Assembly (NCBI RefSeq): GCF_014698965.1
Contig: NZ_JACXAE010000075.1
Span: forward strand, 1-64,000
From: Iningainema tapete BLCC-T55
Lineage (GTDB): Bacteria; Cyanobacteriota; Cyanobacteriia; Cyanobacteriales; Nostocaceae
DNA: 64,000 nucleotides
Reading direction: 5' to 3'
Positions 25,692-35,900 of this stretch are shown here, in pieces. Each line of letters begins with the position of its first letter. Within the stretch, counting starts at the first letter, position 1. The translations under genes and the position numbers were made by a program. The notes under the pieces were generated by a model, which made no database searches, had not been told where the DNA came from, and saw only the letters and a list, made by a program, of their open reading frames with translations.

Positions 25692-26429
25692 TCAAGCACC
25701 CACGCTTGTTGATTCTAGTTTAGCTACCACAATTGATAAGGCGACAATCGGGGCTGTTACTGCTCTAAGGATACGACTACCAAGGGAAACTGGTTGGAAT
25801 CCAGATGCGCGAGCACACTCTACTTCTTTTTCTGTCCATCCACCTTCAGGACCGATCGCAATTGTTATTTGTCCAGTATTATTAGTCAATAATTCTTTGT
25901 CATCCAAGCAATCGAGTAAATGGGGAAAGTCGCCACGAGCCTCACAAATATATCGCTGGTTGGTGACAGTCGATAAACTAGTAATAAAAGAAACTGGTTC
26001 TAAAATTGTTGGCACAATTGAACGTTCTGACTGCTCTGCTGCTTCTTGAGCGATGCGCCGCCAGCGTTCTAGCTTTTGGGGACTGGGATTAAGTAAAGTA
26101 CGACCGCTCACTACCGGAGCAATCACAGCTACTCCCAACTCCGTACAACACCGCACCACTTCATCAAATCCATTACCTTTTGGTAGTGCTAATATCAGCG
26201 TAATAGATGCTGGTAACTCAGTTTGCACTTCCAACGGTTCTAAAACCTGCGCTTGACTTTTCTCTAACTGCGCCAACCACCATTTACCTTTCCCATCAAT
26301 AGCAATAAAGCGCGAGCCATCACCTAAGCGCAACACTTGCCCCAGGTAATGTTGTTGTTGGGGTGTGAGCAGAATTTGCCCTTGTTGTAGTTGGGATGGT
26401 GCGATCGCTATTCGTTGCAATTGAGCCAT
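25692..26429 (-). CDS. rsmE: 16S rRNA (uracil-1498-N3)-methyltransferase RsmE
   Basis: A 245-residue SPOUT-class methyltransferase. An N-terminal PUA-like domain (HYLGQVLRLGDG) precedes the knotted SAM-binding domain with ALPKGNGFDEVVRCCTELG, IGPEGGWTEKEVE and SLGSRILRAVTA. The last motif usually reads LGxRILRxETA, so Ala-Val replaces the common pattern with no obvious harm. RsmE methylates U1498 near the decoding centre. It lies downstream of sulfite reductase but is separated from it by a hairpin terminator. Confidence 0.93.
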   Translation of the reverse strand: MAQLQRIAIAPSQLQQGQILLTPQQQHYLGQVLRLGDGSRFIAIDGKGKWWLAQLEKSQAQVLEPLEVQTELPASITLILALPKGNGFDEVVRCCTELGVAVIAPVVSGRTLLNPSPQKLERWRRIAQEAAEQSERSIVPTILEPVSFITSLSTVTNQRYICEARGDFPHLLDCLDDKELLTNNTGQITIAIGPEGGWTEKEVECARASGFQPVSLGSRILRAVTAPIVALSIVVAKLESTSVGA

Positions 26430-26467
26430 GAGATTTAGTTTTACTGTAGGCTCCGCCTCATGGAAGG

Positions 26468-26492
26468 CATTCCCAGGTTGAACCTGGGAATG
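26468..26492 (-). terminator. Hairpin terminator after sulfite reductase
   Basis: CATTCCCAGGTT pairs perfectly with AACCTGGGAATG around one central base, directly after the sir stop at 26500 and before rsmE. Confidence 0.6.
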
Positions 26493-26499
26493 AGGGGAA

Positions 26500-28533
26500 C
26501 TAAGAGAGGTTGTTGAGGTAATCTGTGAGTGCTTCGTTGACTAGCTGAGTCATGGGTTTACCTTGGCTCTGGGATATTTCTTTGAGTTTGTTGTAAACCT
26601 CATGTTGTAGGGTGACGCGATGGCGAGTTTTGCTAGCAGCAGTAGTAGTGTTGACTATTGCTACTTCTTGCCCATCGCTTTCTTCTGTGATTGGTGCGGT
26701 GGTGGAATCTGCCATCGTCTCGATCAAACCATCGCTATCGTCTGTGATTGGTGCTTCAACAGCAGTTTCCGATTCGTACTGGGCGGCGAATTCTCGGATT
26801 GCGTCGAAACCGATGCGATCGCAAAAATCCCCAAAACTTTCTTCTGATTGCCGTGACTGCTTGAAGTAGACGAATATTGGTTCTAGCTGAGTTTCTAGAT
26901 CGTTCATGTGCAGTCGTTCCATGTAAGGTAACGCTAGCCGAGTTTGATCTGGTGAACCTCCCAACCACAGTTGATATGCTTCTGGGGCGCTGCCAACAAA
27001 TCCTAGTTCCGCCATGTATGGACGAGCGCAGCCGTTGGGGCATCCTGTCATTCTTACCACAAAGTGTTCATTTTGTAAACCCACTTTGTCTAAAAGTGCG
27101 CGAATTCTTTCTAAAATTCCTGGTATTGCCCTTTCTGATTCGGTGACTGCCAAGCCGCAAGTAGGCAAAGCAGGGCAAGCCATTGAATAGCGCACTATTT
27201 TGTCGATGGTATCAGGTTCAGTGATGACACCGTGAGTGTTAAGAATCTTTTCAATGGCTTGCTTTTGCTCTGGTTCGATGTCACAGATGAGCAAATTTTG
27301 GTGGGGTGTCAAGTGGATGGGCAAGTTATACTGTTCGACAATTTGCCGCAGAGCGGTTTTGATTTGGAAGTTGCCTTCATCCTTTATGCGACCATTGTCT
27401 ATGGAAATGCCTAAGAACAGTTTCCCGTCACCTTGTTCATTCCAGCCCAGGAAGTCAAGATATTTAAATTCGGGTAGTGGTTGAAAAGGTTCTACTTGTT
27501 TGCCAAAGTATTTTTCCACCATTGACCGGAATTTATCAACACCCCAGTCGTGGATGAGATATTTTAACCTGGCATGGCGACGGTCAGTGCGATCGCCATA
27601 ATCTCGTTGAGTTGCGACAATCGCTTTAACTAAGTCGTAAACGTCATCTTTTGCCACATAGCAGATCGGATCTGCCAACCTTGCGAAAGTTTCTTCTTTA
27701 TTGTGTGTGCGCCCTAAACCTCCACCAGCAAAGACGTTAAATCCTTCTAACTCTTGATTGTCATTAGTTATGACGACTAAAGAAAGGTCTTGGGAATACA
27801 AATCTATGGAATTATCTCCTGGAACCGTGACGCTCACTTTAAACTTACGCGGCATATAGTAAGTACCATAGATGGGTTCTTCCTTTTCGTGGAAGATTGT
27901 TCCAGTGCCATTTTGCTGTCGTGCCGCTTTTACCTCTGGGTTTTCTTCAGCACTAATAGCTTGTTCGCCATCTAGCCAAATCTCGTAGTAAGCACCAGTT
28001 TGCGGGGTGAGCAATTCGGCCACGTTGTGAGCGTATTCCCAGGCATACTGATATTCTGGCTTGTTTTTGAAGGGAGCAGGCGGTGCCATGACGTTACGGT
28101 TAAGATCGCCACATGCACCCAAAGTTGAACCCATATTTTGGATAATAGCGGCGATCGCTGCTTTGAGATTTTGCTTCAAAATCCCGTGTAACTGAAAACC
28201 TTGACGAGTCGTTACACGGAGAGTGTGGTTGCCATATTCATCTGCCAGTTGATCTAAAGTCAGGTATAGAGAAGGCGGTACAAAACCACCAGGATTTTTT
28301 GTCCGCAGCATGAACTGGTAATCTTTCTCCTGTCCCTTGACCCGATTATCACGGTTATCTTGCTGATAAGATCCGTGAAATTTCAGGATTTGTACTGCAT
28401 CTTCACTAAAATGAGTTGTATCTTGAAGTATCTCTGTAGCTACAGGTTCACGCAAGAAGTTGCTGCGTTCCTTAAGACCTTCTACTTTGGAAGGTTTACG
28501 GTTTGATGCTGGGGGAGGAGCAGATTTAACCAT
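26500..28533 (-). CDS. sir: Ferredoxin-sulfite reductase with C-terminal ribbon-helix-helix extension
   Basis: A 677-residue siroheme/4Fe-4S reductase reducing sulfite to sulfide with electrons from ferredoxin. Evidence: [23 protein letters not shown], and cluster Cys motifs CPALPTC and [10 protein letters not shown]. After the reductase (ending near residue 590) comes an acidic linker with a repeated APIT(E/D)(E/D)SDG motif. The last 42 residues (636-677) read [19 protein letters not shown]…[13 protein letters not shown], the pattern of a CopG/Arc-type ribbon-helix-helix. That suggests DNA or protein binding. The enzyme part is intact. Confidence 0.93.
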   Translation of the reverse strand: MVKSAPPPASNRKPSKVEGLKERSNFLREPVATEILQDTTHFSEDAVQILKFHGSYQQDNRDNRVKGQEKDYQFMLRTKNPGGFVPPSLYLTLDQLADEYGNHTLRVTTRQGFQLHGILKQNLKAAIAAIIQNMGSTLGACGDLNRNVMAPPAPFKNKPEYQYAWEYAHNVAELLTPQTGAYYEIWLDGEQAISAEENPEVKAARQQNGTGTIFHEKEEPIYGTYYMPRKFKVSVTVPGDNSIDLYSQDLSLVVITNDNQELEGFNVFAGGGLGRTHNKEETFARLADPICYVAKDDVYDLVKAIVATQRDYGDRTDRRHARLKYLIHDWGVDKFRSMVEKYFGKQVEPFQPLPEFKYLDFLGWNEQGDGKLFLGISIDNGRIKDEGNFQIKTALRQIVEQYNLPIHLTPHQNLLICDIEPEQKQAIEKILNTHGVITEPDTIDKIVRYSMACPALPTCGLAVTESERAIPGILERIRALLDKVGLQNEHFVVRMTGCPNGCARPYMAELGFVGSAPEAYQLWLGGSPDQTRLALPYMERLHMNDLETQLEPIFVYFKQSRQSEESFGDFCDRIGFDAIREFAAQYESETAVEAPITDDSDGLIETMADSTTAPITEESDGQEVAIVNTTTAASKTRHRVTLQHEVYNKLKEISQSQGKPMTQLVNEALTDYLNNLS

Positions 28534-28868
28534 TGGAGTGGTATAGTGTTCTCAAAGGAGTATTTATGCGCCCTTTAGGCTATTCCTTATCCGTAAATTC
28601 GGTCGGAATAATGATGAATATACTATAATTTTAACACGGCAAAATGCTGGGTTTGTCAGAGATGCAAGACTCAACAACCCAGCAATCATACCAATAGATT
28701 ATCAGTAATTAGTCATAGTTCTTGTCCGCTTAGAAATTTATTTCTAAGCTAAGAGCTAAAGTCTGCTCAAGCAAACTAAAGAAGTTTTCAGTCCGTTTTA
28801 ACGGACTTGAGCTGTAAGCCTTGAACTTCAGTTCAAGGCGTTTTCAGAGCTAAACCTATTCAAGCGCA
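28534..28868. other. Intergenic region with two hairpins
   Basis: Holds the promoter region of sir, and two hairpins that can terminate the outer-membrane gene on the minus strand: AGTCCGTT/AACGGACT (28790-28807) and GCCTTGAAC/GTTCAAGGC (28818-28839, 9-bp stem, loop TTCA). No gene seen. Confidence 0.5.
28790..28839 (-). terminator. Tandem hairpins downstream of the outer-membrane protein gene
   Basis: Two adjacent perfect stems of 8 and 9 bp lie 30 to 80 bases past the stop of the gene at 28869. The arrangement suits termination or mRNA 3'-end protection. Confidence 0.5.
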
Positions 28869-29423
28869 TTATTTGAAGCGATAGCCTACACCACCATTAA
28901 CGCTTACTGCAGAAGCAGGGCTATTTTGGTAAGCATTAACGCCTACAGTAGCATTACTGTAGACAAGGAAGTTTTTACCGACTTCAGTTTCTACGCCAGC
29001 AGTGACAGCAAATGCATCTTGGTTACCCAAGGGAGTTGGTTTGCCATTGTTCTCTACAAAAGAGTAACCAGCACCAAGATAGAGGTTAGTATTCTTAGCA
29101 ATGGGCGCGTCAACTGAAAGTTGTGGGATGATAGCAGTTGTTTCATCGCTCCATAGGACATGAGTACGTGCAGAGAAAGGTGTAGGTCCTAATTTTACAC
29201 GACCTGTGAGGTTACCACCAAATGTTGCCGCATCACCAGTTTTACCACCATTGGTAACACCAGCAGCGAAACCACCACCGACATAGCTAGCATCAGTTCC
29301 TTTTTTCTTAATTGGTTGAGCAGAAGCTTGACCGCCTGAGAGAATTAAAGGAGTAATTACTAAAGAGGACAATACAGAAATTGTCACAAAAGACTTAAGA
29401 AAGCGTTGCATAAATTTAACCAA
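28869..29423 (-). CDS. Secreted outer-membrane beta-barrel-like protein
   Basis: A 184-residue protein with a signal peptide (LKSFVTISVLSSLVITPLIL, cleavage likely after GGQASA). The mature part is Gly-rich with alternating strands (TFGGNLTGRVKLG, NLYLGAGYSFVENN, VSVNGGVGYRFK), resembling small 8-stranded OmpA/OmpW-like barrels, and ends in an aromatic strand (YRFK). Function unknown; probably a structural or adhesion porin-like protein of the outer membrane. Confidence 0.7.
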   Translation of the reverse strand: MVKFMQRFLKSFVTISVLSSLVITPLILSGGQASAQPIKKKGTDASYVGGGFAAGVTNGGKTGDAATFGGNLTGRVKLGPTPFSARTHVLWSDETTAIIPQLSVDAPIAKNTNLYLGAGYSFVENNGKPTPLGNQDAFAVTAGVETEVGKNFLVYSNATVGVNAYQNSPASAVSVNGGVGYRFK

Positions 29424-29644
29424 ATCTTGTAGGAATTGCTTTTACGTACCATGTCGAAAAACAAACCAAAATGTTCCAGTTATTTTTCTCATCTGAGTGA
29501 TTTTTAATGCAAAACACTTAAGGGCAAAATTATCTATCATTTTAATAAACAAGGCATTTTAAATACAGCTAATTTAATTTTTATCCGGATTTCATAGGTG
29601 TAAAATATGCCGCTTTTTATTCTGGCACAAGTGGAGTTTAAATA

Positions 29645-29903
29645 ATGCCGATCGCGACAAAAACCGTATCTGGTTTAATGGGATTGTGTGTGGGTGATGC
29701 TTTGGGTGTACCTGTAGAGTTCACAAGCCGTGCTGAACTAGTAAAATCCCCCGTAACATCAATGCGAGGTTATGGTAATTGGTTTGGCAGGAATTTACTA
29801 CGGTGTGGAAAATATTCCTTCAGAATGGATTGAGCAAATTGCGCGGAAACAGGACATTATTGATTTAGCAATGCGATTGGCAGCGGCTATTGAGAAAACC
29901 TAA
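29645..29903 (+). pseudogene. ADP-ribosylglycohydrolase remnant with internal deletion
   Basis: The start reads SGLMGLCVGDALGVPVEFTS, the N-terminal signature of ADP-ribosylglycohydrolases (metal-binding region GDALG). After about 45 residues it jumps, with a frame change near 29775-29790, to the C-terminal end LAGIYYGVENIPSEWIEQIA…LAMRLAAAIEKT. The roughly 200 residues normally between, including the second metal motif, are missing. The product cannot be active. Confidence 0.8.
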
Positions 29904-29941
29904 TGCTAAGTTATCAATATAACGAAGTTACCAGACCTATC

Positions 29942-30211
29942 ATGAAAGCATACGAATTTCCTGCCAAGGTTATGCCCGATGGAAAGCTTGAGCTACCAGA
30001 TGTGCGACTAGAAGATTTAGCGAATAATTCTGTGGTGAGGTTAATTGTTCTGATTGAAGAACCAGCCGACTTTGTAGAAATCGATGAAGATGAAGAGGAG
30101 GAAGATAGATAATCTGCTAGAGAAAGTTTCCGCAGATCATGGCATGAGGCTAGGATTGGGCAACGAATTCCACTTTCCCAACTTTGGGAGGGTATAGAGA
30201 GCAATGGCTGA
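29942..30211 (+). pseudogene. Antitoxin-like gene interrupted by an in-frame stop
   Basis: From ATG 29942 the frame reads MKAYEFPAKVMPDGKLELPD, then RLIVLIEEPADFVEIDEDEEEEDR and TAA at 30110-30112. The same frame continues SARESFRRSWHEARIG, then IPLSQLWEGIE to TGA at 30209. This is the full layout of a small cyanobacterial antitoxin family as I recall it, so the TAA looks like a nonsense mutation. No toxin gene follows clearly. The first part could still be made as a 56-residue peptide. Confidence 0.55.
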
Positions 30212-30767
30212 TTTAACATTCGCTTCACTTAACTTGCTTAGAAAACTAGCGAGGCCTAAATGCGCTGATTTACTTGGTATTAGCAGCATTTATAGGGATG
30301 GTAATTATAAACTTCGCTCCTTATGGAGATGCCGAATTAACATCAATAGTTCCACCATGCTTTTTAAGAATGATTTGAGGGGCGATCGCATGTCCCATTG
30401 TCCACACTGATTTCCAGTCTCACGCCCTGCGGTTATTGACGACGCCTTGAACTAACAATCACGCCTTTAAAGTCACTCTACCCAATAGTTTACTTTAACC
30501 GCTTAGTAATCAAAGTGCGTGAGAATCAGTGGGTTATCAACAAGTCAATTTAGTTTGTATTAGGAGGAACCCAGTCTGGACATTATGTGCCAAATTCTGG
30601 TTGTCAGTGCAGAATTCAATTTAGAACTCTTTACTAAAAAATGTGATCAGACATATCCGACTATTAGTAAATTTTGGAGGGAAGACAGAGTGATTGCACA
30701 CTGTTAGCACTTATCAGTTCGACACAACTTAAGTCGTTTAATGCTAGTTGATAATTTACAAATAGTA
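30212..30767. other. Intergenic region without a supported gene
   Basis: A 68-codon plus-strand frame from 30204 (MADLTFASLNLLRKLARPK) is not recognised and looks like decayed sequence after the antitoxin remnant. The remainder is AT-rich spacer behind the CHAT protein gene. Confidence 0.4.
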
Positions 30768-33449
30768 CTAACGAGGATCACCGATTAACACGAGGGGAGC
30801 CCAAAACCAAGGATGACTCTTAATCTGTTTGAGTTTTGCCTTTTGTAAGGCTTCAACCTTACTCATCCCTGACTGTGTCAAATTACTGTAAAAATCTACT
30901 ATAATTTGCTGAGAAGTTTTGTCATCAACGCTCCAAAGATTACCAATCACTGCTTTTGCTCCTGCCCTTTCAAATAAGTAAGCCACTCCTGTAATTTGTA
31001 ATGGACTATTAGTAATCTGTGTATGGTCAGTAATTATTGGTTTGCCTGAGTAATAAGTCCGTAAAGCAGTTTGACAAGCACTGAGAACAATTAAGTCAAC
31101 GTTTTCTAACCCTAATAAAGCAGCATCAGAAATCTTAAGTTTCTTGTCAGAAAAAACAAGGGTATTCTCTTTAAGTCCTAGTTCATCACAGCCACCATAT
31201 TGAAAACAGCCGTGTGTTGCTAGATGTATTATAGGGAAATGAGGAGTGTTGTTCTTAAAAGCGTCGAGAGTTGCCTGCTCACGGATAAGAACTTTACTTT
31301 CAGGCAGTATTTCTTTGATTCTTTGGACTTCTTTTTCTGCTCCTGAAAGAGTTAATTTTCCCTTGGTAATAGGGTTGCCAATAGCAAAAACTCGTCTTGA
31401 AGCAGTTACATTGCCTGTTTGAGCAGTTTGAAGCGAGCGGACAGAAAGGCGAGTTAAGTAACTAATAGGATATTTTTGAATCAGGTATTGCTCAGTTTTG
31501 CTATCGTAGAGAGCTTCAAAAGGAATGTAACGGAGTTTTCCTGTAGCAATAATACTTAGTTGTTTAGGTTGATTTGCTTGAATTTCTGTTTCAATAGGAC
31601 GAATTAGCTGATCGTATAGCTTCTCTAAATTATCAAGGTATTCACTCTGGAGGCGATTGGTTAAGGAGGTATAACACTCTATCAATAGTTGATTTAACTG
31701 TTCTGGATCAACAGGCACTAACTTAACAGTTACCCGCCCATTGGCAATGACAAAAAGTGCAATTGTATTAGGGGCATCCTTAACTCCGGTAAGTAGAACG
31801 GGATGAATGACAGTTGTACCTACTGGAATGCGATCTTTGAGATCAGCAATATCCTTAGGAGTGGTTTCATACAGTTCTGCAACTTCTGGAAAGCGACGTG
31901 AGATGTCCTCAGCTTTCTTGTAAACTTTAGTTTGTAGCTTATTCACTTGTTGAGAGAGTTCCTCAGAAAATTTCCCTTGTAATTGCTGCTCTTGTAATTT
32001 CTGACGCTGCATTTGCAGTTTTTCGTTTAGCTGGTTCCACTGTTCTAAAGCTTTTTGAGCTTCTTTATTTCTCACTTTGGCTTTAAAGAGGCGGGTGTAG
32101 TCAGCTAGCTCAGTTGTGGTGAATAAGTTAATCCAATCAAAGGCTTCATCAAATTGTTGTTGCTTAATGAGGAGATTGACTAGATGAATTAAGATCCAAT
32201 TAGTAGACTGGATAAAGTTTTGACGAACCTGCCGCTTTAAACCTTGGCGTATTTGCAAGATTAACTCGGCAGACTGCTTTAAATCAGAAATGGCACTAGT
32301 GGGTTGATTGCCTTTATCGAGCAAGATACCATTTTTACCCAAATTAATAGCTTCGTCTAGGGCATCAGTATACTGAGAATTTATCTCAAATGCTTTTTGA
32401 AATACGACGTTGGCATCTTCGTACTTACCCAGTAGTAAAAGTGTGTTACCCAACTTGTAGTACAACTCTACCTCAAATGAGCAACTTTCAATAGCCTCGC
32501 GGAATTTTGCTTCAGCATCTAAAAAATTCCTTACATTAATCAAGCCATCTCCCTCTTTAATAAGTCTACGGCATTCCTCTCGCCTCTCCCGCTCCTCTCT
32601 CTCCTTGTTCTCCCGCTCCTCTCTCTCCTTGTTCTCCCGCTCCTCTCTCTCCTTGTTCTCCCGCTCCTCTGTCGGCTGTGGCGCTGGCATCTGTGTTGGC
32701 GGCGGGGGCAGTATCAGCTGCAGTGCTGGCGTTTGTGTTGGCGGCGGTGTCGGTGGTGTCGGTTGCGGCTCTGGCGTTTGTGTTGGCGGCGGTGTCAGTG
32801 GTGTCGGTTGCGGCTCTGGCGTTTGTGTTGGCGGCGGTGTCGGTGGTGTCGGTTGCGGCTCTGGCGTCTGTGTTGGCGATGGTGTCGGTTGCGGCTCTGG
32901 CGTTTGTGTTGGCGTCTGTGTTGGCGATGGTGTCGGTTGCGGCTCTGGCGTTTGTGTTGGCGGCGGTGTCGGTTGCGGCTCTGGTGTTTGTGTTGGCGGC
33001 ACGCCTGTCTCTTTCTGTGGCGTCTGTGTCTGCGGAGTTTCCCGTGCCTCAGTCTCCTTTTGATCCGGCGTCTGTGTTGGCGGCACGCCTGTCTCTTTCT
33101 GTGGCGTCTTTGTCTGCGGAGTTTCCCGTGCCTCAGTCTCCTTTTGATCCGGCGTTTGTGTTGGCTGTGCCTCCAGCGTCTGTGTTTCCTTTTTCTCTCC
33201 CGCCTCTTGATCTTTTGGGTTAATCTCCCTCTCACTTAATTTTAGAGGAGCTTTTTTGATCTCTCTATTTAGTCCCTCTTCATCTCCTCTTACTAAGTGT
33301 TCGCTTTCATATAATCTTAGGCTATCTTTTATAGCAATTGATAAACCCCTAGATATTTCTTGGCTTGTTTCTGCTCTTAACCAAGAAAAATTACCTAACC
33401 ATAGTAAGATCAATGTCACTAAATAGAGATACTTACGTGTACACAGCAT
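30768..33449 (-). CDS. Secreted TPR-CHAT protein with Pro/Thr/Gln repeat linker
   Basis: An 893-residue protein. A signal peptide or anchor lies at the start (YLYLVTLILLWLGNFSWL). A low-complexity region (about 75-285) is built from TQTPEPQPTPPP-like units and ends in repeated EREERENK units. TPR helices (about 295-480) follow, then a CHAT peptidase domain (about 600-893) with His in IIHLATHGCF and Cys in LIVLSACQTA, both intact. CHAT-TPR proteins of this type are abundant in filamentous cyanobacteria and probably act as proteases or scaffolds at the membrane or outside. The DNA repeats (32575-33180) are nearly identical, so copy number should vary. Not linked to the 2-10 kb operon. Confidence 0.8.
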   Translation of the reverse strand: MLCTRKYLYLVTLILLWLGNFSWLRAETSQEISRGLSIAIKDSLRLYESEHLVRGDEEGLNREIKKAPLKLSEREINPKDQEAGEKKETQTLEAQPTQTPDQKETEARETPQTKTPQKETGVPPTQTPDQKETEARETPQTQTPQKETGVPPTQTPEPQPTPPPTQTPEPQPTPSPTQTPTQTPEPQPTPSPTQTPEPQPTPPTPPPTQTPEPQPTPLTPPPTQTPEPQPTPPTPPPTQTPALQLILPPPPTQMPAPQPTEERENKEREERENKEREERENKEREERERREECRRLIKEGDGLINVRNFLDAEAKFREAIESCSFEVELYYKLGNTLLLLGKYEDANVVFQKAFEINSQYTDALDEAINLGKNGILLDKGNQPTSAISDLKQSAELILQIRQGLKRQVRQNFIQSTNWILIHLVNLLIKQQQFDEAFDWINLFTTTELADYTRLFKAKVRNKEAQKALEQWNQLNEKLQMQRQKLQEQQLQGKFSEELSQQVNKLQTKVYKKAEDISRRFPEVAELYETTPKDIADLKDRIPVGTTVIHPVLLTGVKDAPNTIALFVIANGRVTVKLVPVDPEQLNQLLIECYTSLTNRLQSEYLDNLEKLYDQLIRPIETEIQANQPKQLSIIATGKLRYIPFEALYDSKTEQYLIQKYPISYLTRLSVRSLQTAQTGNVTASRRVFAIGNPITKGKLTLSGAEKEVQRIKEILPESKVLIREQATLDAFKNNTPHFPIIHLATHGCFQYGGCDELGLKENTLVFSDKKLKISDAALLGLENVDLIVLSACQTALRTYYSGKPIITDHTQITNSPLQITGVAYLFERAGAKAVIGNLWSVDDKTSQQIIVDFYSNLTQSGMSKVEALQKAKLKQIKSHPWFWAPLVLIGDPR
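32575..33180. repeat. In-frame coding repeats of the TPR-CHAT gene
   Basis: Near-identical units encoding TQTPEPQPTP(P), ETQTP/ETGVPP and EREERENK follow one another. Long open frames on the opposite strand here are a by-product of the repeat composition. Confidence 0.85.
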
Positions 33450-33694
33450 ATATTTTGTAACTATATTTATAGTAGATTTTAATACTAGTAATACTTGTTA
33501 GCTATCTGTAAATTAGACTTATGCAAAAATCAACTAACAAACCTTTTCGCCAATAAGTCTATTAGCTCTCCTGAGTTTTTGGGTAGAAATGTATCTATAT
33601 ACAAAACAATCTTCCCTACATAGAAGCTGAAAGCATTGGTAATACTTAATTATAAGTTAGCATTATCATCTTAAATGCAGGAGAGCCAGTCTAT

Positions 33695-34345
33695 TCAAGG
33701 TACACGATCTATCGGCGTTACCGTGATAGCTATCTTGCCTTTTGATTTAAACTCAATTTCATTTGCCACATACAAACTGTTTTGTGCTATTGAGTTAATT
33801 TCACGCAGTCGTTTTGAATTCATTATTAGCGTTGACAAGTCAACACTTGCTTCTCCGCGACTGGGGTTAATTAGTCGAAACGCATTTAGTGGAATATTAT
33901 CCCAAATACTTCGGCTTGCTTTTGATTGTTCCTCTCCACGGATAACCCGCTCCCCAGTGCTAGTATAAATGAGCGCATCTCGCTTAAAGATTACTTTGGA
34001 AAGTTGGTTGATCGGAAGTTTGCGAGACTCACCGCTGTTGGAAATTTGAATTGTTTGCCCCTTTGAATCAAACTCCGTCACCCGACCCGTTGCAGAACGC
34101 CCGTCCGTGAAAATCACATCTGCAGCCTTAGGTAGTGCCAAGACTATAGGAGTTACATTAATCGATGTTCTTTGTGCTTGCGCTATTTGAACATGACTTA
34201 TTTCGGCTTGGACACATTTTACAGTTCCAACGAAGGTAACTATCAAGGCAAGAATCAGTGTCTTGAAAGCTACTGTCATAGATTTATGATTTGGGACTAA
34301 CAAAATAAAATGTTTTGTAGCGGAAAAAGTTTTGTTAGTTTTCAT
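33695..34345 (-). CDS. Secreted hypothetical protein
   Basis: A 216-residue frame. The ATG at 34279 (MTVAFKTLILALIVTFVGTV) gives a better signal peptide and is the likely start. The mature part contains a small beta domain (VIFTDGRSATGRVTEFDSKG, KLPINQLSKVIF) of SH3-like or Sm-like appearance and a C-terminal helical stretch. Not recognised. It lies upstream of the TPR-CHAT gene on the same strand, 245 bases away, so a functional link is possible but unproven. Confidence 0.6.
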   Translation of the reverse strand: MKTNKTFSATKHFILLVPNHKSMTVAFKTLILALIVTFVGTVKCVQAEISHVQIAQAQRTSINVTPIVLALPKAADVIFTDGRSATGRVTEFDSKGQTIQISNSGESRKLPINQLSKVIFKRDALIYTSTGERVIRGEEQSKASRSIWDNIPLNAFRLINPSRGEASVDLSTLIMNSKRLREINSIAQNSLYVANEIEFKSKGKIAITVTPIDRVP

Positions 34346-35054
34346 AGCTATATACCTGTAAGTATGAATATTAGGAGATCATCGGAAGGCTGTAAACTTG
34401 ACACTTAGGCACGATTGTCTTCCTGTTCTTATCTTCAGATTCTGTCAGTCATTTTCCGTACTTGTTTCAAAAACTTTTCGGTAACTTTAAAAACCTGGTA
34501 GTAGTGGGACTTTAAACATTTCTCAGCCCAAATGTCAAGCATTCGATTGAATTACCACCCAACGTAAACCTTTTAGTTTTGGGACATACACTTAGATGTG
34601 TCCTACCCAAACCTGTGGGCTTTTCTAAATTCAGTTCTACTGGGATGAAGATTGGTGGTAAATGCAGTGCTGCTGTGTGGTTTCTTGACAAATTTCGGGT
34701 CTTCTTTTCCTTTAGACAGCAAACTAGCATGTTGGTATAACGCCCACGCGCATGGAGTTTCTGTACCCCAGTAACCTCAGCGGTAGCGCTGGGTGGTTAA
34801 ATGTGCCTACGGTTACTTCAATTAACGCCGACGTTTAAGAAAGGATTGTAAAGTGCTGCCACAGAATTGCGATGATTTACCTGATACTCTGGTCCTTGCG
34901 TGACTATCATAACTTTTCAGACATCCTCTTACATAGGAGCATAATTTCAACTACATCTACAATAATTATTTAATTACTGTTTTTTAGAATTGCTTCTTCA
35001 AGCCAGTGAGATACTAGACACACCGTAGTTTTTATGTAATTTTTTCAACTAGTC
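34346..35054. other. Long intergenic region with no visible gene
   Basis: Both strands lack a convincing frame. It contains short palindromes such as CAGCGGTAGCGCTG near 34780 but no recognised element. The last 100 bases are AT-rich and probably hold the promoter of the plus-strand membrane protein. Confidence 0.5.
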
Positions 35055-35900
35055 ATGTCTTCAGAATCGCACAACCCCTCCAGTACCAATCTTCTGGGAA
35101 GCTTCGTTGGTTTCCTCAGCGTTTTAGGTATTTTTCTTTACTTTATTGGCTGGATATACCGCTGGGCTTATTTTGGCTTTTTTGAAGTAGAAATCATTAC
35201 ACTTGACTTACCGATTCAGTCATTCCTATTGTTGTCAATTCAAGTTATTTTGGGTAATCATTGGGCATTTATACGTTGTATATTCGTTATATTTATTACA
35301 ACATTTCTAATTAAATTGACGCTCTGGTTAATTCGTTCACCCAACACAGACACTTCCTCTTCTACTAAACGGTTTCTTAAAAAGGAATGGATAAAAAATC
35401 TCCATAATTTCTGGCTATTTCAGCCACTACGTTATTTTGCCCAACTTCTACCCCTGCCCTTTCGTCACGAAGCCGTTATTGTCATTTGGATTTTAGTTGC
35501 GCTATTTTGGTTAGCTTGCTGGCAGGGTACGACTGATGCTTTCCGGGATGCTGTTAATGAAACTTCGACAAGACCGATCATTACTTTAGTTAGCCCTAGT
35601 GACAAACTAACTTTAGGGCGTAATCTGGATGATCTACTGACCAATCCTTCCCTTAAGGGTTCTCGCATTATTGGTGATGTGGAACAGTTTAAGCAAATTC
35701 TTGGTAGAGAAACTAACGATACAACAGATCCAAAGCAACCCATTATTTGGCGACTATTGATTGAGAACCGCAACTGGGTTTATCTATTCCCGGCAATGCC
35801 ATCAGGAGCAAAAGCTAATCAGCGTCCTCCCGTCTTAGTCATTAACGCAAGTGATGGTGGAGTAAGATTGCTGATTTTGAGCCGTCCTAAATTAGGGTAG
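35055..35900 (+). CDS. Membrane protein of unknown function
   Basis: A 281-residue protein with about four transmembrane helices in the first 165 residues (LLGSFVGFLSVLGIFLYFIG, FLLLSIQVILG, IRCIFVIFITTFLIKLTLWL, AVIVIWILVALFWLACW) and a soluble C-terminal 110 residues (PIITLVSPSDKLTLGRNLDD and so on). The soluble part probably lies outside the cytoplasm. Family not recognised. It stands alone. Confidence 0.65.
   Translation: MSSESHNPSSTNLLGSFVGFLSVLGIFLYFIGWIYRWAYFGFFEVEIITLDLPIQSFLLLSIQVILGNHWAFIRCIFVIFITTFLIKLTLWLIRSPNTDTSSSTKRFLKKEWIKNLHNFWLFQPLRYFAQLLPLPFRHEAVIVIWILVALFWLACWQGTTDAFRDAVNETSTRPIITLVSPSDKLTLGRNLDDLLTNPSLKGSRIIGDVEQFKQILGRETNDTTDPKQPIIWRLLIENRNWVYLFPAMPSGAKANQRPPVLVINASDGGVRLLILSRPKLG

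Noticed and set aside
32605-33239. Long open frames on the opposite strand of the TPR-CHAT gene
   Set aside because: They arise from the repeat composition (Cys/Gly/Val or Arg/Trp repeats) and have no ribosome-binding site or known domain.
34512-34730. 72-codon minus-strand frame
   Set aside because: No ribosome-binding site, no recognisable pattern, lies in a spacer.
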